A stretch of 64,000 nucleotides of DNA from Streptomyces sp. WMMB 322 (GCF_900090145.1 NZ_FMHI01000012.1:1-64000), one strand, 5' to 3'. Counted from the first letter of the stretch, positions 32,921-41,260 are shown. The notes: a model not told the origin generated them from the sequence alone. Translations and numbers: made by a program.

Positions 32921-34300
32921 CCGAGCCCGCGACCTCTGCGGGCCTGGACCCGATCACCCTTGGCGACGCGCTGAGGGTGGCCGGGTCCGCCGACTTCGCC
33001 CGCTGGGAAGACCAGATCCGCCGAACCGGCGGCTGCTCCAATCCCGTCCACCTCACCGGCTGGACCCTGACTAAGGACCGCACCACCGGCGAGACCCTGC
33101 ACCGCTACAGCACCGACAAGGAGCCCGGCGGGGCTCCGCATCGCCTGCGGTAACCGCCGCGCGTCCCGGTGCCCCTCCTGCGCACGCACATACGCCGGGG
33201 ACACCTACCACCTCATCCGCGCCGGACTCGCCGGCGACGACCGACGCGACATCCCCGCCACGGTGCGCGAACACCCGCGCGTCTTCGCCACCCTCACCGC
33301 GCCGAGCTTCGGGCCCGTGCACAACCGTCCCGACACTGGCCGCTGCCGCTGCGGCGCCCGTCACAGCGACGATGACCCGGCCCTGGGCACACCGCTCGAC
33401 CCTGACTCGTACGACTACGCCGGGGCCGTCCTCTTCAACAACCACGCCGGACAGCTCTGGCAGCGCTTCACCGTGCGACTGCGCCGCGAGATCGCCGCCC
33501 GCGCCGGACTCACACAACGCGAATTGCGCGAGGTCTGCCGGATCTCCTACGGCAAGGTCGCCGAGTTTCAGCGCCGCGGAGCGATCCACTTCCACGCTGT
33601 CGTACGCCTCGACGGCGCCGAGGGACCGGAAGATCCGCCGCCGTCCTGGGCCCGAACCCGGCTCCTGGACGACGCGATCCGAGCCGCCGCCGCTCACGCC
33701 TACACCACGGTCACTGTCCCGGCGGCCGGTCACCAACCGAGCCGAGCCCTTCGGTGGGGCACCCAGCTCGACATTCGACCTGTGCGGGCCTTCAGCGACG
33801 GTTCCGAGCTGACCGAACAAGCCGTCGCCGCCTACGTGGCCAAGTACGCCACCAAGGCGGCCGAGACCACCGGCACGTTGGACCGCCGCATCGGCGAACT
33901 CGCCGAACTGGACCGCTATGACGTACCCGACCACACACGACGGCTCATCCGCGCCTGCCGCGACCTGGAAGTGCTCTACCCGGACCGGCGGCTGTGGGCC
34001 TGGGCGCACATGCTCGGTTTCCGCGGCCACTTCTCGACGAAGTCCCGCCGTTACTCCGTCACCCTCGGCGCCCTCCGCCAGACCAGAGCCGACTATCGGG
34101 CAGCCCAGCAAGCCGAAGCACTCGGGCTGGACGACCTGGAGCCGGACACCGTGCTCGTCCTAGCCGACTGGCAGTTCGCCGGCCACGGCCACAGCCCAGG
34201 TGAATCACTGCTTGCAAGCACCATCGCCCGCGATCTCCACCTCAACCGCGAGGCCGCACGCGAAGCCCTGACGGATCTGACTAACGAGGGGGAGTGGTGA
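32917..34300 (+). pseudogene. RepSA-like rolling-circle replication initiator, frameshifted
   Basis: The gene starts at ATG 32917 and runs in one frame for 72 codons, then the frame closes at 33153 (TAA). The protein continues in the next frame from CTC 33134, immediately after the GGGG run at 33130-33133; removing one G restores EPGG-LRIACGNRRASRCPSCARTYAGDTYHLIRAG and then the rest to 34300. The second part keeps RepSA motifs: LTAPSFGPVHNRP, HFHAVVRLDG (HUH metal site) and YVAKYATK (likely catalytic Tyr region). Full length would be about 460 aa. Either a true mutation that kills autonomous replication, or a sequencing error in a G-run. Confidence 0.88.
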
Positions 34301-34302
34301 CG

Positions 34303-34533
34303 ATGGCAGTAAGGGCAGTGGGAAATGAAATTGGTGGTCCCGTCCTCCATCGCGTTGAGGACGCAATGAGGCTGCTCAACCTCAGCCGGTCCGTGATCTA
34401 CGAGCAGATCCGTGCCGGTCGGCTTCGCACCGTGAAGCAGGGCCGTTCACGCCGGATTCCTGACTCGGCGATCCGCGAATACGTCGCGCTCCTCGAACGC
34501 GAAGCCGGGGGAGTCAATGACCAAGCGGCGTAG
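34303..34533 (+). CDS. xis: Excisionase (Xis), MerR-like helix-turn-helix
   Basis: Directs Int toward excision by binding and bending attachment DNA. The 76-aa protein has the excisionase HTH: HRVEDAMRLLNLSRSVIYEQIRAGRLRTVKQGRSRRIPDSAIREYVALLE. ATG 34303 follows GAGGGGGAGTGGTGACG; GTG 34294 is also possible. The gene begins two bases after rep and overlaps int by 17 bp, giving a rep-xis-int operon as in pSAM2. Confidence 0.9.
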   Translation: MAVRAVGNEIGGPVLHRVEDAMRLLNLSRSVIYEQIRAGRLRTVKQGRSRRIPDSAIREYVALLEREAGGVNDQAA

Positions 34534-35725
34534 CAGAGGTGACGGCGGGCTCCACTGGGACGACAGGCGGGAACGCTGGGTCGCGACCGTCAGCCTGGGT
34601 CATGACGGCAGGGGCAAACGAATCGTCAAGCGTGGCAGCGGTCGTACGAAGACCGAGGCGAAGGCCAAGCTGCGGCAGGTGATTCGCGACTATGAGGACG
34701 GTCTCGCCATCGCGCCCGCGTCCTTCACGGTCAAGAACGCGGTGGAGGACTGGCTCGCCTACGGCCTCACGCGAGTCGCTCCAGTGACCGTCGAGAAGTA
34801 CACGATCCTCTGCCAGAGGCACGTCATCCCGGCGCTCGGCGCACGGAAACTCCGGGACTTGAGCGCCGACGACGTGGACAAGTGGCTCGCAGACAAGGCC
34901 AGGACTCTCAGCACCGACACCCTGCGCGTCATCCGCTCCTGCCTCAACCGTGCGGTCAAGCGGGCCATGGTGCGCGACAAGGTGAAGCGCAACGTCGTGG
35001 AACTCTGCTCCATCCCCACTGGACAGGCGGGCCGGCCCTCGAAGGCGCTCACTCTCGCCCAGGCCGAGGCCGTACTCGACGCCGCGGCGGACACCTCGAT
35101 GCACGCGTACATCGTGGTCTCCTTGCTCACCGGCGCCCGGACGGAGGAGCTGCGCCCGCTCGCGTGGGAGCACGTGGACCTCGTCGGGATGCCGGACGCG
35201 AACCCGCCGGTACCGCCGTACCTCGCCGTGTGGCGGTCCGTCCGTGCGGGCGGAGACACCAAGACGCGGAAGTCGCGCCGCACCCTCGCCCTTCCCGGTC
35301 GCTGCGTGGAGGTACTGACCGAGCACAGGCAGGCACAGGAGCGACGGCGTGCGAAAGCGGGGGAGGAGTGGAGCGAGCGCGGTCTCGTCTTCGCCTCGGA
35401 GGCCGGCACCGAGCTGGACGCAGCCAACGTACGCCGTGCATTCCGGCGAGTGCTCAAGGCCGTTGACGGGCTCGACCCCGCGGAGTGGACGCCTCGGGAA
35501 CTGCGACACAGCTTCGTGTCGCTACTGTCCGACAGCGGCGTCCCGTTGGAGGAGATCTCCCGCCTGGTCGGCCACTCCAGCACGGCCGTGACGGAGAAGG
35601 TCTACCGGAAGCAGATCCGTCCCGTGATCCAGACGGGAGCGGTCGTCATGGACCGGGTCTTCGAGAACGACCGGGTCGCCGGCCCATCCGACACGTCCGC
35701 CGTGGAACCCAACTCCAACCCATAG
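34517..35725 (+). CDS. int: Tyrosine-type site-specific integrase
   Basis: Catalyses integration and excision at tRNA-Val. The 402-aa protein has an N-terminal AP2-like arm-binding part (GDGGLHWDDRRERWVATVSLGHDGRGK), a core-binding SAM-like domain (about 70-155) and a catalytic domain with R in TGARTEELRPL, RELRHSFVSLL, GHSST and the nucleophile Tyr in EKVYRKQ. ATG 34517 lies inside xis. Its TAG ends at 35725, the first base of the arm site, so attP sits right behind it. Length and motifs are those of pSAM2-family integrases. Confidence 0.95.
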   Translation: MTKRRSRGDGGLHWDDRRERWVATVSLGHDGRGKRIVKRGSGRTKTEAKAKLRQVIRDYEDGLAIAPASFTVKNAVEDWLAYGLTRVAPVTVEKYTILCQRHVIPALGARKLRDLSADDVDKWLADKARTLSTDTLRVIRSCLNRAVKRAMVRDKVKRNVVELCSIPTGQAGRPSKALTLAQAEAVLDAAADTSMHAYIVVSLLTGARTEELRPLAWEHVDLVGMPDANPPVPPYLAVWRSVRAGGDTKTRKSRRTLALPGRCVEVLTEHRQAQERRRAKAGEEWSERGLVFASEAGTELDAANVRRAFRRVLKAVDGLDPAEWTPRELRHSFVSLLSDSGVPLEEISRLVGHSSTAVTEKVYRKQIRPVIQTGAVVMDRVFENDRVAGPSDTSAVEPNSNP

Positions 35726-35744
35726 TCACGCAGTTGGTCACTCA
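35725..35744. promoter_or_regulatory. Integrase arm-type site, right end
   Basis: GTCACGCAGTTGGTCACTCA, identical to 24364-24383 and starting at the last base of the int stop codon. It would be one of the two P arms of attP. Confidence 0.7.
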
Positions 35745-35751
35745 CAACGCA

Positions 35752-35788
35752 CCAGGGGCCGCTTCCCTCTTCGGGAAACGGCCCCTGG
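35752..35788. terminator. Terminator between int and the tRNA operon
   Basis: CCAGGGGCCG (35752-35761) pairs with CGGCCCCTGG (35779-35788), then after one mismatch TTCCC pairs with GGGAA around a five-base loop. Ends int on the plus strand and the Gly-Cys-Val tRNA operon on the minus strand. It lies on the element side of the att core. Confidence 0.8.
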
Positions 35789-35794
35789 CCTGTG

Positions 35795-35866
35795 TGGACG
35801 ATACTGGGATTGAACCAGTGACCTCTTCCGTGTCAGGGAAGCGCTCTCCCGCTGAGCTAATCGTCC
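35795..35866 (-). tRNA. tRNA-Val (anticodon GAC), right copy
   Basis: A complete 72-nt cloverleaf with acceptor GGACGAT / ATCGTCC and anticodon loop CTGACAC (GAC). The central 59 bp (35802-35860) equals the left copy. It is the last gene of the Gly-Cys-Val operon; its 5' half belongs to the chromosome and its 3' half lies on the int side, as expected if the element restores the gene on integration. Confidence 0.95.
35802..35860. repeat. attR core (59-bp direct repeat, copy 2)
   Basis: Base-for-base copy of 24198-24256. The flanking bases differ at once on both sides (acceptor stem), so the recombination point must lie within these 59 bp. Confidence 0.85.
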
Positions 35867-35870
35867 TTGG

Positions 35871-35941
35871 AGGTGGAGACGGGATTTGAACCCGTGTAGA
35901 CGGCTTTGCAGGCCGTTGCCTCGCCTCTCGGCCACTCCACC
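35871..35941 (-). tRNA. tRNA-Cys (anticodon GCA)
   Basis: Acceptor GGTGGAG pairs with CTCCACC, anticodon stem ACGGC/GCCGT with loop CTGCAAA (GCA), T-arm ACGGG/CCCGT. CCA is encoded at 35870-35868. It lies between tRNA-Gly and tRNA-Val on the same transcript. Confidence 0.93.
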
Positions 35942-35971
35942 GAGGCGGGAGCTGCACGAACCCCCACTCAG

Positions 35972-36044
35972 AGCGGACGACGAGATTCGAACTCGCGACC
36001 CTCACCTTGGCAAGGTGATGCTCTACCAACTGAGCCACGTCCGC
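35972..36044 (-). tRNA. tRNA-Gly (anticodon GCC)
   Basis: Acceptor GCGGACG/CGTCCGC, anticodon stem CACCT/AGGTG with loop TGCCA core (GCC), T-arm GCGAG/CTCGT-type pairing, discriminator T. First gene of the tRNA operon transcribed leftward. Confidence 0.93.
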
Positions 36045-36090
36045 AGGTGTTGCTGTCCCGGTCGGCTTGCGCGTCCCGGCGACGGGTTGA

Positions 36091-36118
36091 ACTCTAGCGG
36101 ATATCGCTGCCAGCTCAA
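36091..36118 (-). promoter_or_regulatory. Promoter of the Gly-Cys-Val tRNA operon
   Basis: On the minus strand TTGAGC (36118-36113), 16-bp spacer, TAGAGT (36096-36091), then about 46 nt to the mature tRNA-Gly. Locally A/T-richer than the surroundings, as expected for a strong tRNA promoter. Confidence 0.65.
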
Positions 36119-36243
36119 ATTCTGTTTGCCCTGCGTGACCGTCCGTCCGGCCCCGCCGAGCAGCGCCACGTCCCCTCCGTGCCCCCTCGCAGGGAGCCCT
36201 GGGTGCCCGCCCGGACCCGGACGGGGCTCCGTCACCCGCACCA

Positions 36244-36249
36244 TAGACT
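36244..36249 (+). promoter_or_regulatory. -10 box (TAGACT) for leaderless pabB transcript
   Basis: TAGACT is followed after seven bases by GTG 36257. This spacing puts the transcription start at or next to the start codon, and there is no ribosome site, so pabB is probably translated from a leaderless mRNA. Confidence 0.6.
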
Positions 36250-36256
36250 CGGCCAT

Positions 36257-37393
36257 GTGCATGCTCCGTCCCCCTTCGCCCGCTTCGGCGCTCTCCTCGC
36301 CACCGATCTGCGTGACGTCACGAGCGACCCCTCTGCCCTGGAATCGGCGGGGTGGTGGGCTGTGGTGGCCGACTTCGAAGGGCGGCTGCTGTGTGCACGC
36401 TTCGGCGACGTACGGCGGACACCGGCCCCCGGTGCGCCGCGGGGGGCCGCCACCGCGGCCTCGCGATGGCACGGCCCGGCCCCCGGTGCCTGGACCAGCT
36501 CCGCGGACCGTGCCGCCTACACCGCCGGGGTCCGCCGCATACGAGAGCACATAGCCGCGGGTGAGGTCTACCAGGCGAACCTCTGCCGCGTGCTGAGCGC
36601 ACCTTTGCCCGATCCCTCGCCGGAGACCTCCGACATCGCAGGGCTCTCGGCCCTGCTGGCGAGCGGCAATCCCGCCCCGTACGCGGGCGCCGTCCGACTC
36701 CCCGCCCACGGGGTGGAGGTGGCCACGGCGTCCCCCGAGCTTTTTCTGCGCCGCGGGGGCAGCACCGTCACCTCGGGCCCCATCAAGGGCACGGCCCGCA
36801 CGGCGGAGGAGATGCTGGAGAAGGACCACGCCGAGAACGTGATGATCGTGGACCTCGTGCGCAACGACCTGGGCCGCGTCTGCGCTCCCGGCTCGGTCAC
36901 GGTGCCGGGCCTGTGCGAAGTCGAGCAGCACCCGGGGCTGGTCCACCTCGTCTCCACCGTTCGCGGCGAACTGGCTGCGGGCGCCGGCTGGCCGGATCTG
37001 CTGCGGCACACCTTTCCGCCGGGCTCCGTCACTGGCGCCCCGAAGCTCAGCGCCCTGAAGATCATCGCTGAGCTCGAAACCGCTCCGCGCGGCCCGTACT
37101 GCGGAGGCATCGGCTGGGTCGACGCGGACCGCGGGACAGGCGAGCTCGCGGTGGGCATACGGACCTTCTGGATCGAACGGGCCGGCCCCGCCGGCGGCGC
37201 AACGGGGCCCCGGACCTGCGGCGGCGCGGTGCTGCGTTTCGGAACGGGCGCGGGGATCACCTGGGGATCCGACCCGGAGAAGGAGTGGGCGGAGACGGAA
37301 CTCAAGGCATCCGGACTGCTCAAGGTAGCGTCGGACGTGCGGCACCCCGAGGTGCCCGGCTCCACGGCGACGAACGGAAGGGGAGCCCTGTGA
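36257..37393 (+). CDS. pabB: Aminodeoxychorismate synthase component I-like chorismate-binding enzyme
   Basis: Likely makes 4-amino-4-deoxychorismate from chorismate for p-aminobenzoate and folate. The 378-aa protein has the chorismate-binding core: IAAGEVYQANLCRVLS, ASPELFLR, SGPIKGTARTAEEMLEKDHAENVMIVDLVRNDLGRVC and TFPPGSVTGAPKLSALKII. The Lys in PIKGT is characteristic of PabB rather than TrpE. GTG 36257 is preferred: homology (FARFGALLATDLRDVTSDP) starts there and a -10 box lies seven bases upstream. Its stop overlaps the start of the class IV aminotransferase (GTGA), supporting a pabB-pabC pair. Confidence 0.88.
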   Translation: MHAPSPFARFGALLATDLRDVTSDPSALESAGWWAVVADFEGRLLCARFGDVRRTPAPGAPRGAATAASRWHGPAPGAWTSSADRAAYTAGVRRIREHIAAGEVYQANLCRVLSAPLPDPSPETSDIAGLSALLASGNPAPYAGAVRLPAHGVEVATASPELFLRRGGSTVTSGPIKGTARTAEEMLEKDHAENVMIVDLVRNDLGRVCAPGSVTVPGLCEVEQHPGLVHLVSTVRGELAAGAGWPDLLRHTFPPGSVTGAPKLSALKIIAELETAPRGPYCGGIGWVDADRGTGELAVGIRTFWIERAGPAGGATGPRTCGGAVLRFGTGAGITWGSDPEKEWAETELKASGLLKVASDVRHPEVPGSTATNGRGAL

Positions 37394-38211
37394 GGATCTG
37401 GCTCGACGGCGGACTCCGGGACATCGACGACGCGCATGTCTCCGTTCTCGACCACGGACTGACAGTGGGAGACGGGGTCTTCGAGACGGTCAAGACGACC
37501 GACGGCACGCCGTTCGCCCTCACCCGGCACGTCGAGCGCCTCGCCAGGTCCGCCCGCGGCCTGGGTCTGCCCGAGCCCGACGCCGGGGAGGTGCGCCGCG
37601 CCTGCCTGGCCGTCACCGAGGCAGAACCCGTGCCGCTGGGCAGGCTCCGCGTCACCTACACCGGGGGTCCCTCACCGCTCGGCTCCGACCGGGGCGAGGT
37701 CCGGCCGACTCTCGTCGCCGTCCACAGCGAGTTCCACCGGCGCCCCGACAGCACCGCCGTGATCACCGTCCCGTGGACCCGCAACGAGCGGGGCGCGCTC
37801 GCCGGACTGAAGACGACGTCGTACGGAGAGAACGTCCTCGCGCTCGCCCGCGCGCACCGGCACGGCGCCGGAGAGGCCCTCTTCGCCAACACGCGGGGCC
37901 GTCTGTGCGAGGGCACCGGCACGAACGTCTTCGTCGTCCTCGACGGTCAACTCCACACGCCGCCGCTGGAGTCCGGCTGTCTCGCGGGGATCACGCGGGC
38001 CCTGGTCGCCGAGTGGTCGGGCGCGCGGGAGACCGATCTGCCGCTCGACGCGCTGGAACAGGCCGAGGAGGTCTTCCTCACCTCCTCCCTGCGCGACGTC
38101 CAGGCCGTGCACCGCGTCGACGACCGCGAACTGCCCGGCGCCCCCGGCCCGGTCACCCGCGAGGCGATGAAGATCTTCTCCGAGCGCTCCGCGGCCGACA
38201 TCGATCCGTGA
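37390..38211 (+). CDS. pabC: Aminotransferase class IV / aminodeoxychorismate lyase-like
   Basis: PLP enzyme that would release pyruvate from aminodeoxychorismate to give p-aminobenzoate. The 273-aa protein has VSVLDHGLTVGDGVFETVKTTDG, the PLP-lysine block LAGLKTTSYGENVLALARAH, and CEGTGTNVFVVLDGQL with PPLESGCLAGITRALV, all class IV motifs. GTG 37390 overlaps the pabB stop. It could instead be a branched-chain or D-amino acid aminotransferase, but the coupling to pabB favours PabC. Confidence 0.87.
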   Translation: MRIWLDGGLRDIDDAHVSVLDHGLTVGDGVFETVKTTDGTPFALTRHVERLARSARGLGLPEPDAGEVRRACLAVTEAEPVPLGRLRVTYTGGPSPLGSDRGEVRPTLVAVHSEFHRRPDSTAVITVPWTRNERGALAGLKTTSYGENVLALARAHRHGAGEALFANTRGRLCEGTGTNVFVVLDGQLHTPPLESGCLAGITRALVAEWSGARETDLPLDALEQAEEVFLTSSLRDVQAVHRVDDRELPGAPGPVTREAMKIFSERSAADIDP

Positions 38212-38288
38212 CCGCCGGGCACGCTTCCCTGCCACCGCGGTCCGCAGCACGCGTGACGGGAAGCTGCCGGGCCGGGTAGAACACGAGC

Positions 38289-39125
38289 GTGACCACGACG
38301 CTGCGCCCGACCGGACCCGACCAGTACGACGCCGACGGCATCCGCTCCCGCTCGTACGACATCTGCGTCAACAGCCGCCCCGTGGGCATCCTCCGGCTGA
38401 CCGTCGACCCGAAGCACGGTCCGCTCACCGGCCGTGTGACGCAGCTCGTCGTCGAGGAGCGCGAACGGCGCCGCGGGCGGGGCGCCGTGGCGGCGCTCGC
38501 CGCCGAGGAGGTGCTGCGCGACTGGGGCTGCCGGGGAGTCGAGATCACCGTCCCGGCGAAGGCGGATGCGGCACGGGAACTCGCCGCGGGCCTCGGCTAC
38601 CGTGAGCGCAGCCGCAGCATGCTCAAGGAGCTGGGGGAGGAGCCGCCGCTTCCCTTCGGCAGCGCGGCGCGGCCCATGAGCGACGCGGAGTTTCCCGCAT
38701 GGCGCGAGAGCGGGCTGCTCCGGCTGGTGGAGACGATGACGGAACGAGGCCTCTCTGCCGACGAGGCCGGACGAAGGGCCGCGGCGGCGTTCGAGGAGCT
38801 GCTGCCCGGCGGGGCGTCGACGGCGGGCGCGGCAATGCGAGTCCTCGTCCACGACGGCGCCGACGTCGGGCGGCTCTGGGTCGAACTCGAACGCAGCCCG
38901 CGCCCCGACTGCGACGCCTACGTCTACGAGGTGGAGGTCGACGAGGCCCTGCGCGGCCACGGGCACGGCCGCGCCCTGATGCTCGTGGCGGAGCGCGTGG
39001 CCCTCGCGGCCGGTGCACGCACCCTCGGGCTGCACGTTCTCACCGCCAACACCCCGGCGGTGAACCTGTATTCGTCACTGGGCTACCACGTGGCCGAACA
39101 CCACTTCCGCAAGCAGCTGCTCTGA
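38289..39125 (+). CDS. Double-domain GNAT acetyltransferase
   Basis: A 278-aa protein with two GNAT-like halves: residues about 20-110 (VTQLVVEERERRRGRGAVAALAAEEVLRDWGC) and about 180-278 (VYEVEVDEALRGHGHGRALMLVAERVALAAG, then LHVLTANTPAVNLYSSLGYHVAEHHFRKQL). Both have an acetyl-CoA loop, the second better conserved. GTG 38289 is preceded by TAGAAC at six bases, suggesting leaderless translation. Substrate unknown. Confidence 0.85.
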   Translation: MTTTLRPTGPDQYDADGIRSRSYDICVNSRPVGILRLTVDPKHGPLTGRVTQLVVEERERRRGRGAVAALAAEEVLRDWGCRGVEITVPAKADAARELAAGLGYRERSRSMLKELGEEPPLPFGSAARPMSDAEFPAWRESGLLRLVETMTERGLSADEAGRRAAAAFEELLPGGASTAGAAMRVLVHDGADVGRLWVELERSPRPDCDAYVYEVEVDEALRGHGHGRALMLVAERVALAAGARTLGLHVLTANTPAVNLYSSLGYHVAEHHFRKQLL

Positions 39126-39172
39126 CTTCCGGGACGGCCCCGTCACTCCGCTGACGGACAGGGGCCCGACCC

Positions 39173-39679
39173 TCAGGCGCGGTCGCCGAGCAGGCCGTCC
39201 GCGATCTCCTCGATGCGGGCCCTCAGCCCTTCCTGGCTCTTCCCGCCGTCCAGCCGCTGCCCGCCGATGACGTACGTCGGTGTGCCCTTCACCCCGATCG
39301 CCCTGCCCTCCGCCTGGTCCGCGTCGACGATCAGCAGGTGCCGTCCGTCGATCAGTGCACCCTCGAACTCGGCGTCGTCCAGCCCGAGCCCGCGCGCCAC
39401 CTCCAGCAGCAACTCCTCACCGCGGCGGGCGAGTTCGCCGCTGCGCGCAAGGACGGCCGCCGCATAGGCATCGCCCTTGCCCTGGGCGAAGGCCTCCTCG
39501 GCCGCCTGCGCGGCGGCGTAGGCGTGCTTGTGCTTCTCCAGGGGGAAGTGCCGCAGCCGGATCTCCAGCCGCTCCCCGTACCGTTCGCGCAGCGCGTCCA
39601 GGTCGCCCTGAGCGCGGTGACAGTCGGGGCACTGAAGCTCGCACCAGTAGTCGAGCACGGGGCGGGAGGAGACGTCCAT
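39173..39679 (-). CDS. DsbA-family thiol-disulfide oxidoreductase (cytoplasmic type)
   Basis: A 168-aa thioredoxin-fold protein with active-site CPDC (LQCPDCHRAQG, about residue 17-20), an inserted helical domain and VKGTPTYVIGGQRLDGGKS with the cis-Pro loop near residue 133. It lacks a signal peptide, so it probably acts in the cytoplasm like other short DsbA/FrnE-type proteins. It stands alone, convergent with the acetyltransferase gene, with 47 bp between their ends. Confidence 0.85.
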   Translation of the reverse strand: MDVSSRPVLDYWCELQCPDCHRAQGDLDALRERYGERLEIRLRHFPLEKHKHAYAAAQAAEEAFAQGKGDAYAAAVLARSGELARRGEELLLEVARGLGLDDAEFEGALIDGRHLLIVDADQAEGRAIGVKGTPTYVIGGQRLDGGKSQEGLRARIEEIADGLLGDRA

Positions 39680-39784
39680 GCGGACAGTCTCTCAGCCGCG
39701 CGGAACGCCCATGACCCGGAGATCTCCCCTGAATCGGAGGGACGGCCATGGCCTGTGACGTGCGGGCGTTGCAAAATGGAACAC

Positions 39785-40291
39785 ATGCTGACCACGACCG
39801 TGTGCGCCGCTCTCTCCGCAGCCGGCCTGGCCGTCGCCTTCCTGACGGCCTTCCGGCGGCGCTTCGCCGCCGCCCTTCGCATTGCGGCGTTCTCGCTCGT
39901 CCCCGTCGGGCTGGCCATGTCCGGCCTGATCGGCCTCGGCGGCAGGATCGGAACAGCGGTCGGCTCCTGGGCCGCGGATCTCGTACTCAAGCCCACCGTC
40001 TGGGCGGGGTTCGCGGTCCTCGCCGTGGCGTTCGTGCTGTACGTCGTCGGCCGGGTCGCGGGCCGGCACTCGCGCCGCAAGGCCCGCGAAGCACCCCGCG
40101 GCGCAGCGACGCCCCCGGGCCGCGCCGTCGCCTCCGGAACGGCGAGCGCGCCCGCCCTCGGCTCCGCGGCCGCGGCGACCCCCGCCGGCCCGGAGCGAAA
40201 ACCGTCCGCCGGCAAGCAGGGGCAAGCCTCCGGCGGCGACGCCGACGACTTCTCCGACATCGAGGCCATCCTCAAGAAGCACGGCATCTGA
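39785..40291 (+). CDS. Membrane protein with disordered acidic tail
   Basis: A 168-aa protein with three hydrophobic segments (about 5-22, 30-52, 69-90) followed by an Ala/Pro/Gly-rich tail ending DADDFSDIEAILKKHGI, a conserved-looking acidic C-terminus. ATG 39785 lies seven bases after a CAAAAT -10-like box, so the mRNA is probably leaderless; an ATG three codons upstream is the alternative. Family not recognised. Confidence 0.72.
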   Translation: MLTTTVCAALSAAGLAVAFLTAFRRRFAAALRIAAFSLVPVGLAMSGLIGLGGRIGTAVGSWAADLVLKPTVWAGFAVLAVAFVLYVVGRVAGRHSRRKAREAPRGAATPPGRAVASGTASAPALGSAAAATPAGPERKPSAGKQGQASGGDADDFSDIEAILKKHGI

Positions 40292-40438
40292 CGCACCCCA
40301 GCGCACACCCGTCGCAGCCGCACCTTCGGCGCTCTTTACCAGGTTCTCCGCCACGGCACCGGCATCCCCATGAACTCCACCGTTCCGTGGGCGTGTTGAC
40401 CATCGCCGAAGTGCGGGCTGCGTCATCATCACCGCGAG

Positions 40439-40657
40439 ATGGACATGACGCCGAATCCCCCGGCCGAGCTCGCCGAGCCGCCCGCCGCGCCTGCCGCGAC
40501 CGCCCAGCCCCTCCACGTTCCGGCCCTCCCCGAGGTGCCGCTGACAGAGCAGAAGGGCTGCCTCTACGCCCTCTCCCAGCCCCCGCTGATGTTCTTCCTC
40601 GCGTTCATCGCGGTGCTGCTCGCCATCACCGGCGCCCATGATCTCTTCCTGGAATGA
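40439..40657 (+). CDS. Small C-tail-anchored membrane protein
   Basis: A 72-aa protein: Pro/Ala-rich first 45 residues and one membrane helix near the end (PPLMFFLAFIAVLLAITGAH). Start may be ATG 40439 or 40445. No ribosome site is obvious. Function unknown; similar tiny proteins occur next to CGNR-type genes in streptomycetes. Confidence 0.65.
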   Translation: MDMTPNPPAELAEPPAAPAATAQPLHVPALPEVPLTEQKGCLYALSQPPLMFFLAFIAVLLAITGAHDLFLE

Positions 40658-40690
40658 GCGGCGCGGACGGGCAGGACGCCCCGCCGGCGC

Positions 40691-41260
40691 TCAGCCCCGC
40701 GCGGTCTCCGCGGACTCCCGCTGCCGTGCCCGGTACGCCGCGACGTGGAGCCGGTTTCCGCAGGTACGGCTGTCGCAGTAGCGCCGCGAGCGGTTCCGTG
40801 AGAGGTCCACGAAGGCCCGCCGGCAGTCGGGGGCGGCACATCTGCGCAGCCGGTCCAGCTCCCCGGAGACGATGATGAAGGCCAGCGCCATGCCGCCGTC
40901 GGCGGCCAGGTGGTGGGCCACCGAGGCGCCCGGCGCGAAGTAGTGCACGTGCCAGTCGTAGCCGTCGTGGTCGGTCAGCTGCGGAGTGGTCCCCGCCTCG
41001 GCCACCAGGGCGTTGACCAGCTCCGCGGCGGTACGGACGTCGTCCGCGCCGAAGACCTCGGTCAGGCGCTCCCGCACCGACCGCACCGCGTCCAGGTCCT
41101 CCTGGGTGAGCGTGCCGACGTCGCTGAGGCTGTTGCGCTCCACGTACGCCCTGAGGTCGTTCACCGAGACCAGCAGGTCGGGCCGTGCGCCGTCGGCCGC
41201 TGTGTTGAGCAGGTCCACGACGTCGTCGAGCGCGCACCGGGTGTCGTGGTTGATCTGCAC
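40691..41260 (-). CDS. CGNR zinc-finger transcription-regulator-like protein
   Basis: A 189-aa protein with an N-terminal ABATE-like stress-induced domain (residues 1-135) and a C-terminal CGNR zinc finger: RRCAAPDCRRAFVDLSRNRSRRYCDSRTCGNRLHVAAYRARQ, with Cys pairs and the namesake CGNR. GTG 41260 follows GAGGAGCGACCC. The family is thought to bind DNA and respond to stress, but targets are unknown. Confidence 0.88.
   Translation of the reverse strand: MQINHDTRCALDDVVDLLNTAADGARPDLLVSVNDLRAYVERNSLSDVGTLTQEDLDAVRSVRERLTEVFGADDVRTAAELVNALVAEAGTTPQLTDHDGYDWHVHYFAPGASVAHHLAADGGMALAFIIVSGELDRLRRCAAPDCRRAFVDLSRNRSRRYCDSRTCGNRLHVAAYRARQRESAETARG

Larger units (their letters stand above)
24198..35860. 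mobile_element. Actinomycete integrative and conjugative element (AICE), pSAM2-like, in tRNA-Val
   Basis: About 11.7 kb bounded by 59-bp direct repeats within two tRNA-Val(GAC) genes. Contents left to right: PP2C phosphatase, STAS protein, paired hairpins, ATPase, ABM-XRE regulator pair, SCO3933-type protein, TraB-like translocase, Spd genes, RepSA-like initiator (frameshifted), xis, int. Int lies next to the right repeat, and matching integrase arm sites lie inside both ends, as in pSAM2. Base composition is visibly less G/C-skewed than the flanks, particularly 25.5-29.4 kb. The replication gene defect suggests it may be unable to replicate on its own. Exact crossover position within the core is unknown. 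Confidence 0.9.

Noticed and set aside
24364..35744. The 20-bp repeats themselves as the true att core
   Set aside because: They contain internal TCAC(G/T)CA direct repeats typical of arm sites, one abuts the int stop, and the much longer tRNA repeats fit an AICE core better.
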